The notes under the pieces: generated by a model
What the model was told of the DNA's origin: nothing
Databases searched by the model: none
The model's input: the letters and a program-made list of their open reading frames with translations, nothing else
From: 2-02-FULL-55-14 sp964581115
Lineage (GTDB): Bacteria > Bacteroidota > Ignavibacteria > UBA10030
DNA: 64,000 nucleotides
Reading direction: 5' to 3'
Assembly (NCBI GenBank): GCA_964581115.1
Contig: CAZOMY010000006.1
Location: 34,635-98,634 of the forward strand
Translations under genes and position numbers: made by a program
Shown here: positions 35,350 through 44,200 of the stretch, in pieces
Layout: each line of letters opens with the position of its first letter
Position numbering within the stretch: the stretch's first letter is position 1

Positions 35350-37578
35350 ATGAGCAAACGTTATGGTTTGTTGGGTCTCGGACTACTGGCGTTCGGAGCG
35401 GCGCTCGTGGCGCAGCCGATCAGCGTAACAGTGAACGGCCTGCCTGCGGGTGCGACCTTCGCCAGCGGCGATCTGATGTCGTGGTCGATCACGCTCCCGC
35501 CGGGGCAGGTCAGTACGAACGACCTATGGATCGATGTCAATCAGAATGGCGTCATCGACATCGGCGTGGACCGGATGATCATTCGCTTTCAGCAGCAAGA
35601 CGGCGCGGGAGAGAATGACGGACCGGCCGACATGGATGGGGTCGCGAACGGGGTGATCGTTACACAGTTCAACGCCGGTCTGGCTCCGGCCCATTGGATC
35701 TTTGTCGTGTCGAACGGCGTGTCGTCGGATACGGCGACGTTCATCGTCACGCCATTGGCTTCACCCGTCGCGAGCATTTCAGGGCACGTCACGGTTCCGG
35801 TCGGCATGGATCCGTCGAACATCCTGGTCCAGGCGGAATCGGATGTCAACGTCCCCGGGATGAGGCCGTTCTGGCACGCCCTGACAGACGGAAGCGGCAA
35901 TTACACCATTCAGATGGGCGGAATGCCGGCCATGTTCGATCCATGGCACGTGCGCGTCGAGAATTCAATGTTGGGCCGTCTTGTCGCGATCCCGTTCGAC
36001 ACACTGGTCTCCGTCGCGGGGACGCCCCCGGTGGTCAATATTCAGATGGTGCTCGGCACAGTTCTGACAGGCGTCGTGCGCGATCAATCCAATGCCCCGG
36101 TCTTCAGGGCGTACCCGCACGTTCATCCAGCCGCCGATCCAGAGGGCGAAGGCCACCTAGGAGGGAATACAGACGAGGCGGGCAACTTCTCATTCGTTGT
36201 ACCGCCGGGCACGTGGCTGCTGCACTTTACGAAGGATGGCTACAAGGATTCCTGGTGGAACAACAAGCCCGATCGTTTTCAGGCGGATGTGATCACAACC
36301 AGCTCGGCACAAGATACTATCAAGTTCTTGAACGGCACGCTGGTCCAGGCAGCGTTGATCCAGGGGAGGGTCTACAACTACGGCGCGCCGACCGGAGCGA
36401 ACGTCTACCTGCTCACGATGCCGGGCGAGATCATCGTATCGATGCGCCAGACCAACGATGACGGGTCGTATTCCTTCACTGTCGACCCGGGGACATACTA
36501 TGTGCGATTCCAAAAGGATATGGAGGTGCAGTATTGGGACCACACCAGCATGTCGCCAGGGACCCCGATCGTCATCACCGGCACGGAGACAGTCACGGGC
36601 ATCGATGCCCATTTCGAGGTCGGGCCTCCGCCTCCGCCCCCCGCTCCTCAGATCTTGAAGGTGTGGGATGTGCCGTTCGACAACGGCGGCAAGGTCTTCA
36701 TCAAATTCCGCGGCGTGGAACAGTACCTTCAGGAGGGCGGCGGAGGCGGCGAGATGCCCTTCGGCGTGGAGAAATATACCATCTGGCGGTTGCAGAAAGA
36801 TGGGCCCGTCTATGTGGGTGAAGTGCCGGCCGCATGGGATTCGATGTATACGGGTGTGGTCGCAACGCTGGTCGATTCGAATCGCGTCGATCCGTTGATC
36901 CCGGCAGGCCCTCGGTGGTCGCGGTATATCGTCAAGGCCCATTTCCTCTTCAACCTGTATGTGATCCCGTCGATGGTCGATAGCGGATACTCGCTTGACA
37001 ACCTGGCGCCCAATGTGCCGGGAGGCGTGGGTTCGGCTGTAGCGGGGAACGACGTGCGCATCCTTTGGAGCCGCATGCTGGATGAGGATCTGCGGTACTA
37101 CAGCATATATCGTGGTACGACGGAAGGCTTCTCCATCGCAGGGATGACGCCGATCGCGCAGACAACGGACGCGGCCTACATCGACCCCGGTGCGGCGACC
37201 GGAACGTATTACTACCGCATTACCGCCACGGATTTTGCGGGCAACGAAAGCGATCCGAGTGCGCCGGTCAGCAGCAGCGGAACGACCGCCGCGCCCGATC
37301 TTGGGCTCATGCCGACATCGTTCGCGCTCGGCCAGAACTTCCCGAATCCCTTCAACCCCGCCACGACCATTGCCTTTGATGTGCCTTCGGCCATCGCCGT
37401 GCGGCTCGAAGTGTACAACGCACTGGGCCAAGTGGTTGCCGAGCTCGTCAACGGCGAAGTGTCGGCCGGGCGGCACTCGGTCCGCTTCGATGCCTCCAAC
37501 CTGCCGTCGGGCCTCTACATGGTCAGAATGCACGCAGGAGAATTTGTGGCGACGCGCAAGATCAACCTCGTCAAATAG
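35350..37578 (+). CDS. T9SS-exported multidomain protein with carboxypeptidase-regulatory-like and FN3-like modules
   Basis: 742 residues from the ATG at 35350, set by AAGGAGG at 35338-35344. Signal peptide (LLAFGAALVAQP), an N-terminal beta domain with an acidic stretch (DVNQNGVIDIGVDRM), three repeated CarboxypepD_reg-like sandwiches (SISGHVTVPVGMDP; LTGVVRDQSNAPV; IQGRVYNYGAPTGAN) each followed by a GNY/GNF/GSYSF-type strand, an FN3-like region (DEDLRYYSIYRGT), and a type A T9SS domain from about 650 (ALGQNFPNPFNPATTIAFDV). No catalytic motif. Probably a surface adhesin or structural protein; monocistronic, with a hairpin terminator after it. Confidence 0.85.
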   Translation: MSKRYGLLGLGLLAFGAALVAQPISVTVNGLPAGATFASGDLMSWSITLPPGQVSTNDLWIDVNQNGVIDIGVDRMIIRFQQQDGAGENDGPADMDGVANGVIVTQFNAGLAPAHWIFVVSNGVSSDTATFIVTPLASPVASISGHVTVPVGMDPSNILVQAESDVNVPGMRPFWHALTDGSGNYTIQMGGMPAMFDPWHVRVENSMLGRLVAIPFDTLVSVAGTPPVVNIQMVLGTVLTGVVRDQSNAPVFRAYPHVHPAADPEGEGHLGGNTDEAGNFSFVVPPGTWLLHFTKDGYKDSWWNNKPDRFQADVITTSSAQDTIKFLNGTLVQAALIQGRVYNYGAPTGANVYLLTMPGEIIVSMRQTNDDGSYSFTVDPGTYYVRFQKDMEVQYWDHTSMSPGTPIVITGTETVTGIDAHFEVGPPPPPPAPQILKVWDVPFDNGGKVFIKFRGVEQYLQEGGGGGEMPFGVEKYTIWRLQKDGPVYVGEVPAAWDSMYTGVVATLVDSNRVDPLIPAGPRWSRYIVKAHFLFNLYVIPSMVDSGYSLDNLAPNVPGGVGSAVAGNDVRILWSRMLDEDLRYYSIYRGTTEGFSIAGMTPIAQTTDAAYIDPGAATGTYYYRITATDFAGNESDPSAPVSSSGTTAAPDLGLMPTSFALGQNFPNPFNPATTIAFDVPSAIAVRLEVYNALGQVVAELVNGEVSAGRHSVRFDASNLPSGLYMVRMHAGEFVATRKINLVK

Positions 37579-37600
37579 CCCGGTTCTTGCCCTATTAGTG

Positions 37601-37634
37601 CGAAGGCCTCCTCCTGACATGGGGGAGGCCTTCG
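37601..37634. terminator. Hairpin terminator after the T9SS protein gene
   Basis: CGAAGGCCTCC (37601-37611) and GGAGGCCTTCG (37624-37634) form a perfect 11-bp stem with a 12-nt loop. The T-tract is poor (TGTTG), so strength is uncertain, but the position 23 bp after the stop fits. Confidence 0.65.
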
Positions 37635-37695
37635 TGTTGCACAGCGCCGCGTTCGCATGACAGTCCGCCAAACCGTATCTTGCCCCCATCACCAT

Positions 37696-37850
37696 CCAGC
37701 AGGGTGCTGAAAAACCCGCTGGAGGTCAGAACAGTAACCGCCAAGCGCGCCAAGATCGCCAAGTCCGCCAAGTCGATTGGGGAAAATGAATTGAAATGAA
37801 CGCGTCTTCTTGGCGAACATGGCTCGCATATGATCATCTCTGACTTGGCG
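37696..37850. repeat. Structured intergenic repeat block with periodic CGCCAAG units
   Basis: A hairpin CCAGC-GGGT/ACCC-GCTGG (37696-37722) is followed by four CGCCAAG units at 37739, 37748, 37757 and 37766, exactly 9 bp apart, and two inverted CTTGGCG units at 37809 and 37844. The direct and inverted units can pair into a large stem-loop. No reading frame spans it convincingly. It sits between a terminator and the YiiX-like gene and looks like a dispersed non-coding element. Confidence 0.6.
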
Positions 37851-37904
37851 TCATGCCTGCCCGCCGGTCAGGCGGGGCGGTAATCGTTTTTCCGCAATCT
37901 GCTA

Positions 37905-39425
37905 GTGTGCATGACCGTCGATCGCATCCGTCGCCATCAGCGTTGGACGATACGTCTCGGTGCCATCACGGTGGTCCTGGCCGTGTTCTGGGCTCTGCTC
38001 CTGATCCCCGACGCCGAACCGGAGGACCTCCGACGCGGCCATCCTCCGAGTCAACGGACGCCTTTCGTTTGGGCGCAAGATGAGAAGTGGTTCGACTTGG
38101 AACAGAGGTACGTCGAAGCGCGCTCCACCGACTCGGCGCGGCTACGGCCGGGACTTCGCGTCTTGATCGATTCGATCGACCATTTCCTGACGATCCTGTG
38201 CACAGGTCATCATGAGCCGTCGGACCCGCTGTTCCGGCGCGTTGAGGACCTGCTCTTCGAAACAGCGCCGCTCGTGGCGGGATGTCCGGAGATGTTCCCG
38301 GAATACCTGAGGGTCGCCACGGCGACTCGCGACCTCATTAAAGAGCGGTCGGTCGCGTGGTCGATGGACGATACGCTGACGCGTCGAACGATGTATCGGT
38401 TGCTTTACGGCGGGCGCGCTGCGCTGGAAGAAGTGATGCTGCAGCTGCCCACGGACCGCGTGCCGGCGCTGGTGCAAGCACGGGACATTCCGAGCGGCGC
38501 CCCGTCGGCAACGCTCCTGGGGGTCGTCATTTGCAGCGGAGACATGCTGGTCTCGCGCGGGGGAGCGCCGACATCGGCGCTCATTGCCCGTGGAAATGAT
38601 TTCCCGGGCAATTTTTCACACGTGGCGCTCGTTCACGTGGACCCGGCGACCCGTGAGGTGCGGATCGTAGAGTCGCACATCGAAAAAGGCGTCGCTGTCG
38701 CAACGATCGAGGACTACCTCCGCGACAAGAAGCTGCGAGTCATGGTCATGCGACTGCGCGAGGACCATCCGTCGGTCGTGGCCGACCCGATGGTGGCGCA
38801 TCGTGCCGCCGAACAGGCACTCCGCGACGCGCGGTCGCGGCGCATTCCCTATGATTTTGAGATGCGGTACGACGATCCGTCGAAGCTCTTCTGCTCGGAG
38901 GTCGCATCGGCGGCGTACGCGTCGGTCGGCATCCGACTGTGGAAAGGGATCTCGACAATCTCGACTCCCGGCCTGCGCACGTGGCTCGCAGCGTTCGGAG
39001 TGCGCTACTTCGAAACGCAGGAACCGTCAGACCTGGAATACGACCCCCAGCTTTCTGTTGTGGCTGAATGGCGAGACCCGGAGACGTTATACCAGGACCA
39101 CCTCGATAATGCGGTGACCGAGGCGATGCTCGAGGGAGCAGAACGAGGGGACCCGCTGCGGTACGATCGCTTCATGCTGCCTCTCGCCCGGCTCATGAAG
39201 GCCGCCTCCACAGTGTTGAACGTGTTCGGAAGCGAAGGGCCGATCCCGGAGGGGATGTCGGCTACCGCTGCGCTTCGCAATCGCTGGTATTCGCAACGTC
39301 ACGCCTCGGCAAAAGCCCTCGTCATGAAGAAGGCCGACGCCTTTCACCACGAGAAAGGCTATCGGCCTCCGTACTGGCGATTGCTCGATTTCGCCCGGAC
39401 GTCGCTGGCCGAGCTTGAGCCTTGA
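37905..39425 (+). CDS. YiiX/YebB-like permuted papain-fold amidase, membrane-anchored
   Basis: 506 residues from GTG 37905 (or ATG 37911). One N-terminal transmembrane anchor (LGAITVVLAVFWALLLIP), a helical region of about 150 residues, then a circularly permuted NlpC/P60 (PF05708-type) domain in which His precedes Cys: GDMLVSRGGAPTSALI, FPGNFSHVALVHVDP (His) and KLFCSEVASAAYASVG (Cys). Relatives hydrolyse amide or thioester bonds in cell-wall or lipid substrates, though most are uncharacterised. There is no Shine-Dalgarno. Its stop abuts the stop of the convergent lipoprotein gene with no gap. Confidence 0.82.
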   Translation: MCMTVDRIRRHQRWTIRLGAITVVLAVFWALLLIPDAEPEDLRRGHPPSQRTPFVWAQDEKWFDLEQRYVEARSTDSARLRPGLRVLIDSIDHFLTILCTGHHEPSDPLFRRVEDLLFETAPLVAGCPEMFPEYLRVATATRDLIKERSVAWSMDDTLTRRTMYRLLYGGRAALEEVMLQLPTDRVPALVQARDIPSGAPSATLLGVVICSGDMLVSRGGAPTSALIARGNDFPGNFSHVALVHVDPATREVRIVESHIEKGVAVATIEDYLRDKKLRVMVMRLREDHPSVVADPMVAHRAAEQALRDARSRRIPYDFEMRYDDPSKLFCSEVASAAYASVGIRLWKGISTISTPGLRTWLAAFGVRYFETQEPSDLEYDPQLSVVAEWRDPETLYQDHLDNAVTEAMLEGAERGDPLRYDRFMLPLARLMKAASTVLNVFGSEGPIPEGMSATAALRNRWYSQRHASAKALVMKKADAFHHEKGYRPPYWRLLDFARTSLAELEP

Positions 39426-40472
39426 TCATCCTTTTCGTCGACGCCAGACGTACCATCCTGCCGGAAGACCGAATGCCAGCAGGCCCGTCACGGCAACCGC
39501 CCACCAGTGTGTCACCGCCGATTCGGCCTCGAACGTGAAATCCTGAAAGTACAGCACGATCAGGTAATCCTCCCATTTGGCGCTTGCGCCGTCGATCGAG
39601 CGGGCATTGGAGGTCGTCATCAGCCCCGGCATGACGACCGAGGTCTTGTGAGGGAACTCCATCAAGCGGTGCATCGTCCGCATCTTCGCCTCGATACCTT
39701 CGAGGGAGTCTTGGGCGGCCGCCGCAGCTCTCCGCACGACCGGTTCCCTCCATCGCTTCAGCCACTCATCGCGGCGACGCACGAGGCCCTTGGCATCGAA
39801 CACCTCGCCAGTGTCCTTGAGGGCCTCGTACGCTTCGGCCAGCTGTCGCTTGCGGACGTCGAGCGATTCGGGAGAGAAGGAGGTCTCGGCCAGCCGATCG
39901 GCGCCGACCTTCAAAGCACCGAACAGCGCTTCGAATTCATTCCGCCGCGCCCAAGCTTCGAACTGGTCGGAGGCGTTCTCGACGGCCACGCTCTCGGCCG
40001 GTGAGGCGAATGGCTCCTTTTGCACCTCATGACGCAGGAACGCCTCCAGATCGGACGGGGAGATGTAGTCCGAAAGAGGGATGTAACGGAACGCGTTGAC
40101 CGACGGCAGATGCTCGCGATAGCGATACACCGTCGTGAACCAGCGGAACGATCGTTCGATCGAGATCTCCGAGCGGAGGATCGAGCCCGCCAAGGCCGAC
40201 TGGTAGACATTGAACGCCTCCGCCGACGGGAACTCCCGCCGGAAGGTCAGCGTCCACTCACGGTCGCCGGTCTTCGCTCGTTCCCACGACCAGCTCGAAT
40301 CGACGGGGACGACAAAGTCCCAGCGATGCGTGCTGGTGGAATCCCCGCGAATGACGACGGTCCGCAGGATGCTGCCGTCTTCCCGGACGGTTGTGGTGGT
40401 GTGGTACTCCAGACAGCCGGCGAACCACAGGGCGATGGCGATGATCACGCTGCGCATGAAGGTCATGGTCAA
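39426..40472 (-). CDS. Putative lipoprotein with C-terminal transmembrane helix, part of an ECF sigma operon
   Basis: 348 residues. The N-terminus MRSVIIAIALWFAGC followed by LEYHTTTTV is a lipoprotein signal with a good lipobox (FAGC). A long soluble region with Trp/Arg-rich strands and a helical segment (LAEAYEALKDTGEVFDAKGL) follows, then a C-terminal transmembrane helix (WWAVAVTGLLAFGLPAGWYV) and WRRRKG. It overlaps the anti-sigma gene upstream by 4 bp, so is co-expressed with the sigma/anti-sigma pair. I do not recognise the family; an envelope-stress sensor or target is a reasonable guess. Confidence 0.7.
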   Translation of the reverse strand: MTMTFMRSVIIAIALWFAGCLEYHTTTTVREDGSILRTVVIRGDSTSTHRWDFVVPVDSSWSWERAKTGDREWTLTFRREFPSAEAFNVYQSALAGSILRSEISIERSFRWFTTVYRYREHLPSVNAFRYIPLSDYISPSDLEAFLRHEVQKEPFASPAESVAVENASDQFEAWARRNEFEALFGALKVGADRLAETSFSPESLDVRKRQLAEAYEALKDTGEVFDAKGLVRRRDEWLKRWREPVVRRAAAAAQDSLEGIEAKMRTMHRLMEFPHKTSVVMPGLMTTSNARSIDGASAKWEDYLIVLYFQDFTFEAESAVTHWWAVAVTGLLAFGLPAGWYVWRRRKG

Positions 40473-41119
40473 GCTCCTTTCGGACGAAAGCGGATCGTGA
40501 CTTCAACAACTGATTCCAAGCACCGTAGTGCTTCCACGACCCTGGCCTCTCGGTCGGGGCGGCGCACCAACGTACGAAGCAGGAATGCCGGGGCGCTTTC
40601 GATCCATTCGCTCGCCGTTGCCTGCGATACCTCCAGCGCTCCGCTTGCCGGGACCCCGGGAGGCAGCGAAGCGCCGTTCGCAACCAGCGTGCGGGCCTCC
40701 TGAGCGTCGACCGAGTAGACGATCTGTGGTCCGAGCGACGAGGTTGAAGGTCTTGGGGACCGCCCGACGAGTGCGGCGTGCGAGGTCCGCATGCGCCATT
40801 GCTCGACTCCGAACCAAGCCAGAACGGCAACGACCGCGAAAGCGTAGACGATGCGAAGGGCGCGAGGTTTGACCGGGCGTCTTCGTATTGGAGGAGACGT
40901 CGCCAACAGTACTCGGGCCTTGACGTCGGAGAGTTCGGGAACGGGTATGGTCGCCGTCCGAAGACGTTGCTCAACCTGAGCCAGCTGACGAAGCCTCGAG
41001 GCTTCGGCCGAGCAACTCGGACAGCCGTTCAGGTGTTCTCTCAGCTCCGCCGTCTCGCGTTCCGTCCGCTCGCCGGGTCGGTCAAGATGCATCAATCGCC
41101 GCGATGTCCTGCAGTTCAT
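40469..41119 (-). CDS. Putative zinc-finger anti-sigma factor
   Basis: 216 residues. The N-terminal segment LREHLNGCPSCSAEAS has the H-x3-C-x2-C zinc motif of zf-HC2 anti-sigma domains. A single transmembrane helix about 88-106 (RIVYAFAVVAVLAWFGVEQW) then leads to a periplasmic C-terminal domain of about 110 residues. It would hold the sigma factor of the overlapping upstream gene inactive at the membrane until a signal arrives. The start overlaps the sigma stop (ATGA), a classical arrangement for ECF pairs. Confidence 0.85.
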   Translation of the reverse strand: MNCRTSRRLMHLDRPGERTERETAELREHLNGCPSCSAEASRLRQLAQVEQRLRTATIPVPELSDVKARVLLATSPPIRRRPVKPRALRIVYAFAVVAVLAWFGVEQWRMRTSHAALVGRSPRPSTSSLGPQIVYSVDAQEARTLVANGASLPPGVPASGALEVSQATASEWIESAPAFLLRTLVRRPDREARVVEALRCLESVVEVTIRFRPKGA

Positions 41120-41703
41120 GCGTTAAGATCCTTCACGTCGTATTCTTCAGCCAGGATCGAACGGATCCTGCCGCGGGCAATTGAGAGGTTCGCCTTGACG
41201 CTCGAGACCGGGATCCCAGTGGCGTCGGCCACGTCTTGCACGCCAAGGTCCTCGAGGTCGCGCAGGGCGAAGACCACTCGCTGGGTTGGGGGCAGTCTCT
41301 TGAGGAGCCCGAGCACGATCGTAGAAAGATCGCTCCATTCGACGGTCCGATGGGGATCCGGACGGACATCTGCCTGCTCCGAGACCCCGTCACGGCCAAG
41401 ACCGAACCAATGAACGGGCGACCGCCGATGCCGGCGCAGTCGGTCGAGGCAGGTGCGAGTGACGATCGTTGTCAGCCAGGCCGCGAACGATCTTTCGGCG
41501 TCGAAGCTTTCCAGATGTTCCCATGCCTTCACGAAAGCCTCCTGACATGCGTCTTTGGCATCATCCGGCGAACCCAGCCATCGAATGGAGAGCCGGTAGG
41601 CCAATGGAAGATGAGCGTCCATCAGCCGGCCGAAAGCGGCCCGATCGCCCGCCTGGGCCAGCTGTGCGTCGTTGGATGCGGTGGATATCGTGCGTCCGTC
41701 CAT
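41116..41703 (-). CDS. ECF-type sigma-70 family RNA polymerase sigma factor
   Basis: 195 residues from the ATG at 41703. Region 2 has YRLSIRWLGSPDDAKDACQE and AFVKAWEHLESFDAERSFAA followed by WL; region 4 has LPPTQRVVFALRDLEDLGVQ and IPVSSVKANLSIARGRIRS. It is a group 4 (ECF) sigma factor directing RNA polymerase to a stress or surface regulon. The frame is open upstream to about 42030 but that part lacks sigma features; ATG 41703 has AAGGAG 16 nt upstream, rather far, so a slightly earlier start is possible. Divergent from the DUF5916 gene, which may be a target. Confidence 0.9.
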   Translation of the reverse strand: MDGRTISTASNDAQLAQAGDRAAFGRLMDAHLPLAYRLSIRWLGSPDDAKDACQEAFVKAWEHLESFDAERSFAAWLTTIVTRTCLDRLRRHRRSPVHWFGLGRDGVSEQADVRPDPHRTVEWSDLSTIVLGLLKRLPPTQRVVFALRDLEDLGVQDVADATGIPVSSVKANLSIARGRIRSILAEEYDVKDLNA

Positions 41704-41865
41704 GCAGGACCGTTCGATCTCCTTACGCCAGGAACGGAAGCCGGTTAAATGCAACCGCAACATACGCATTGGCAGCTCATTCCGCTGGGTGCGAGGGCGG
41801 CGTAACCTGCTGGTGTTCTCGTCCGTAGACCGGAGCATATCTCCACCTCTCTCCGGATAGGCCCC

Positions 41866-44040
41866 ATGCGCCCCCGCCTCGTCTGCCTGCTGGCAGTCAT
41901 TCTCACCTTGGCATCTGCAGAAGAACGAAAGGTCCTCCGTCTGCGTCCGGCCGTGGCTCCGATCATGCTCGACGGGTCGATCGAACCGGCCTGGTTTCAC
42001 GCCGACTCCACCTCCGATTTCGTTCAACACTCACCGTATTGGGGAAAGACGCCGTCCTTTCGGACGGTTGCGCGCGTGTTGACGACGTCAGAAGCGCTGT
42101 ACTGTCTGATCGTCGCCTATGCTCCTCCGGAACGAGTGCAGGTCAACACGGGCACGCTGGACAACGCCAGCGGTGACATGGTCTCGCTGATGCTCGACAC
42201 GTTCGGCGACCGTCAGACCGCCTACAAGTTCGCCGTGACGGCAGCCGGCGTTCGCAGCGATGCGCGCATGCTTGACGACGCCCGGAACCGCGACTACGCA
42301 TGGGACGGCGTCTGGTTCTCCGAGGTCCGGCGCCATGAGTGGGGGTTCATCGTCGAAATGGAGATACCGTACCGTACGTTGCAGTACGATGAAACCCAGG
42401 TGGAATGGGGCCTCGATTTCGATCGATGGATCCCGAACGGGAGTGAGGACCTGTACTGGTGTGTCTACGAGGAGAACGAGGGGCAGCGCATATCGAAGTT
42501 CGGCCGCCTGATGTTCGCCGGCATGCGGCCTGCGGTCAAGGGGCACAATCTGGAGCTGTATCCGGTGGTCATCAACAAGAGTGAGATGGTTCGCAGCGGC
42601 ATCTACCGCAACCGGCCGGCCGCGGGCATCGACGTCTTCTACAACCCGTCGCCTCAGCTGACCCTCCAAGCTACGGCCAATCCCGACTTTGCGCAGATCG
42701 AAGCCGATCCCTTCGAATTCAATATCTCGCGCTACGAGACCTACTTCGCCGAGCGCCGTCCCTTTTTCACACAGGGGAACGAGATCTTCATGGCTTCCGG
42801 ACGACAACGCAATACCGGCTTCTACCGTCCGCTCGAGCTCCTCTACACGCGGCGCATCGGCAAGAAGCTACCCGACGGTTCGGAGGTTCCGTTGCTCGTC
42901 GGTACGAAGGCCTTCGGTCGCTTGGAATCGTGGGAGTACGGCGGCTTCATGGCCTTCACGGATGCCCGTTCATACGCGACGGGCGGCGGCATCGTCACCG
43001 AGCCTGCCGCCAGTTTCGGTGCCGCGAGGATCAAGCGACAGATCTTTGAGAATTCGAGTATTGGCATGCTCGCCGTCGTGAAGCAGGACGCCTCCGGCAG
43101 CAACGGCGTGGTCGACATCGACGGCGCGTTCAGAGCGTCCGATTGGCAACTGGCGTATCAGCTGGCTCATTCCTTCAGGGGGAATGCTGGCGACGTGGCG
43201 GCATCCGCAGGTTTCATGCGATCCTCCGAGGGCTACATGATCCTCTCGCGCCTGCGTCACGTCGGTCCGGAGTTCGACGTGAGCCAGGTCGGCTACGTTC
43301 CCTGGCTCGGCACGACGGAATTCGTGGGACTCGGGGGCCCACGGTTGTACTTCGAGGATGGCGCGGTCCGCTCGATCCTCCTGTACGTCGGAGGGGGTAT
43401 CTATCACGAGCGCGTCGATCGGTACACGGACCGGTTTGCCTTGATCGGCTACAACATGCAATTCCGTTCGAACTGGGGTTTCGAGATCAATATCGACGGC
43501 GGACGCAGCAAAGACCTCGACCGGGAGTATGACTCCTACAGCATCAATCTCTCTTCCTGGTTCTCGATCTCGCCCACCTGGAACGGCAACGTTTGGGGGG
43601 GCGTCCAGCGGACCTACAATTTTGCCCGTAACTACCTGGCATTCTATTCTTGGGGAGGCATACAGGCCGAATGGAAGGTCTCGACGACGGTCGGTCTGGG
43701 TGGGACCATGAACGGCTTTGTCGAGGGGGATCCGTCGGGTGGGGTTGAAGACGTGACACTGAACTCCCGTCCCTTCGTTTCTGTGACGCCCGTCAACCAC
43801 CTGAACGTGCGCCTCTATGTCGACAATGTCTATGTGTGGTCGAGCGATCGTCTCGAAGGCATCACGGCCGGGCTGCTGTTCTCCTACAACTTCCTTCCGA
43901 AGAGCTGGGTATACCTGGCGATCAACGAGGCGCAGGACCGTTCTGCGGAGTCCGATCCGGCCGGCGTGCCGTTGCCGCGGCGCATGCACACGACGGCTAG
44001 AGCCGCCGTCTTGAAGGTGAAGTACCTGCATTACTTCTGA
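41866..44040 (+). CDS. DUF5916-type outer-membrane protein with CBM9-like N-domain
   Basis: 724 residues. A signal peptide (LVCLLAVILTLASA) precedes a CBM9-like domain (LRPAVAPIMLDGSIEPAWFH; VSLMLDTFGDRQTAYKFAVT; GFIVEMEIPYRTLQY) and a DUF5916 barrel-like region (DVFYNPSPQLTLQATANPDF; ISRYETYFAERRPFFTQGNE) of amphipathic strands, ending KVKYLHYF with the terminal Phe expected of BAM substrates. The family is common in Bacteroidota and often located with envelope-stress or metabolite-export genes; its function is not established. A rho-independent terminator follows. Confidence 0.85.
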   Translation: MRPRLVCLLAVILTLASAEERKVLRLRPAVAPIMLDGSIEPAWFHADSTSDFVQHSPYWGKTPSFRTVARVLTTSEALYCLIVAYAPPERVQVNTGTLDNASGDMVSLMLDTFGDRQTAYKFAVTAAGVRSDARMLDDARNRDYAWDGVWFSEVRRHEWGFIVEMEIPYRTLQYDETQVEWGLDFDRWIPNGSEDLYWCVYEENEGQRISKFGRLMFAGMRPAVKGHNLELYPVVINKSEMVRSGIYRNRPAAGIDVFYNPSPQLTLQATANPDFAQIEADPFEFNISRYETYFAERRPFFTQGNEIFMASGRQRNTGFYRPLELLYTRRIGKKLPDGSEVPLLVGTKAFGRLESWEYGGFMAFTDARSYATGGGIVTEPAASFGAARIKRQIFENSSIGMLAVVKQDASGSNGVVDIDGAFRASDWQLAYQLAHSFRGNAGDVAASAGFMRSSEGYMILSRLRHVGPEFDVSQVGYVPWLGTTEFVGLGGPRLYFEDGAVRSILLYVGGGIYHERVDRYTDRFALIGYNMQFRSNWGFEINIDGGRSKDLDREYDSYSINLSSWFSISPTWNGNVWGGVQRTYNFARNYLAFYSWGGIQAEWKVSTTVGLGGTMNGFVEGDPSGGVEDVTLNSRPFVSVTPVNHLNVRLYVDNVYVWSSDRLEGITAGLLFSYNFLPKSWVYLAINEAQDRSAESDPAGVPLPRRMHTTARAAVLKVKYLHYF

Positions 44041-44062
44041 GTAATCATTGACCCTAAGCGGG

Positions 44063-44100
44063 GGCGGCCCCTGCTCCTAGGGGCTGCCCTTCTTGTTTTT
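44063..44100 (+). terminator. Rho-independent terminator after the DUF5916 gene
   Basis: GGCGGCCCCT (44063-44072) pairs with AGGGGCTGCC (44079-44088) with one G-U pair, then CCTTCTTGTTTTT. A textbook intrinsic terminator 22 bp after the stop. Confidence 0.9.
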
Positions 44101-44200
44101 CGGGGTGTCGTTGCCTACCTTGAGGCCATTCTTGGGTACACGGGCCTGCCGGATTCGACGGGCCCGGCCCCATCCGGTTGACCTCCCGCATGGCGACACC

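Noticed and set aside
36190..37695. 501-codon minus-strand open frame
   Set aside because: It is antisense to the T9SS protein at 35350 and crosses its terminator; codon composition is that of a shadow frame.
37739..37772. CRISPR-like array of CGCCAAG units
   Set aside because: Units are 7 bp with 2-bp gaps, far too short for CRISPR repeats and spacers, and no cas genes are present.
40020..40703. 227-codon plus-strand frame
   Set aside because: It is antisense to the lipoprotein and anti-sigma genes, Arg-rich, and has no domain; a shadow.
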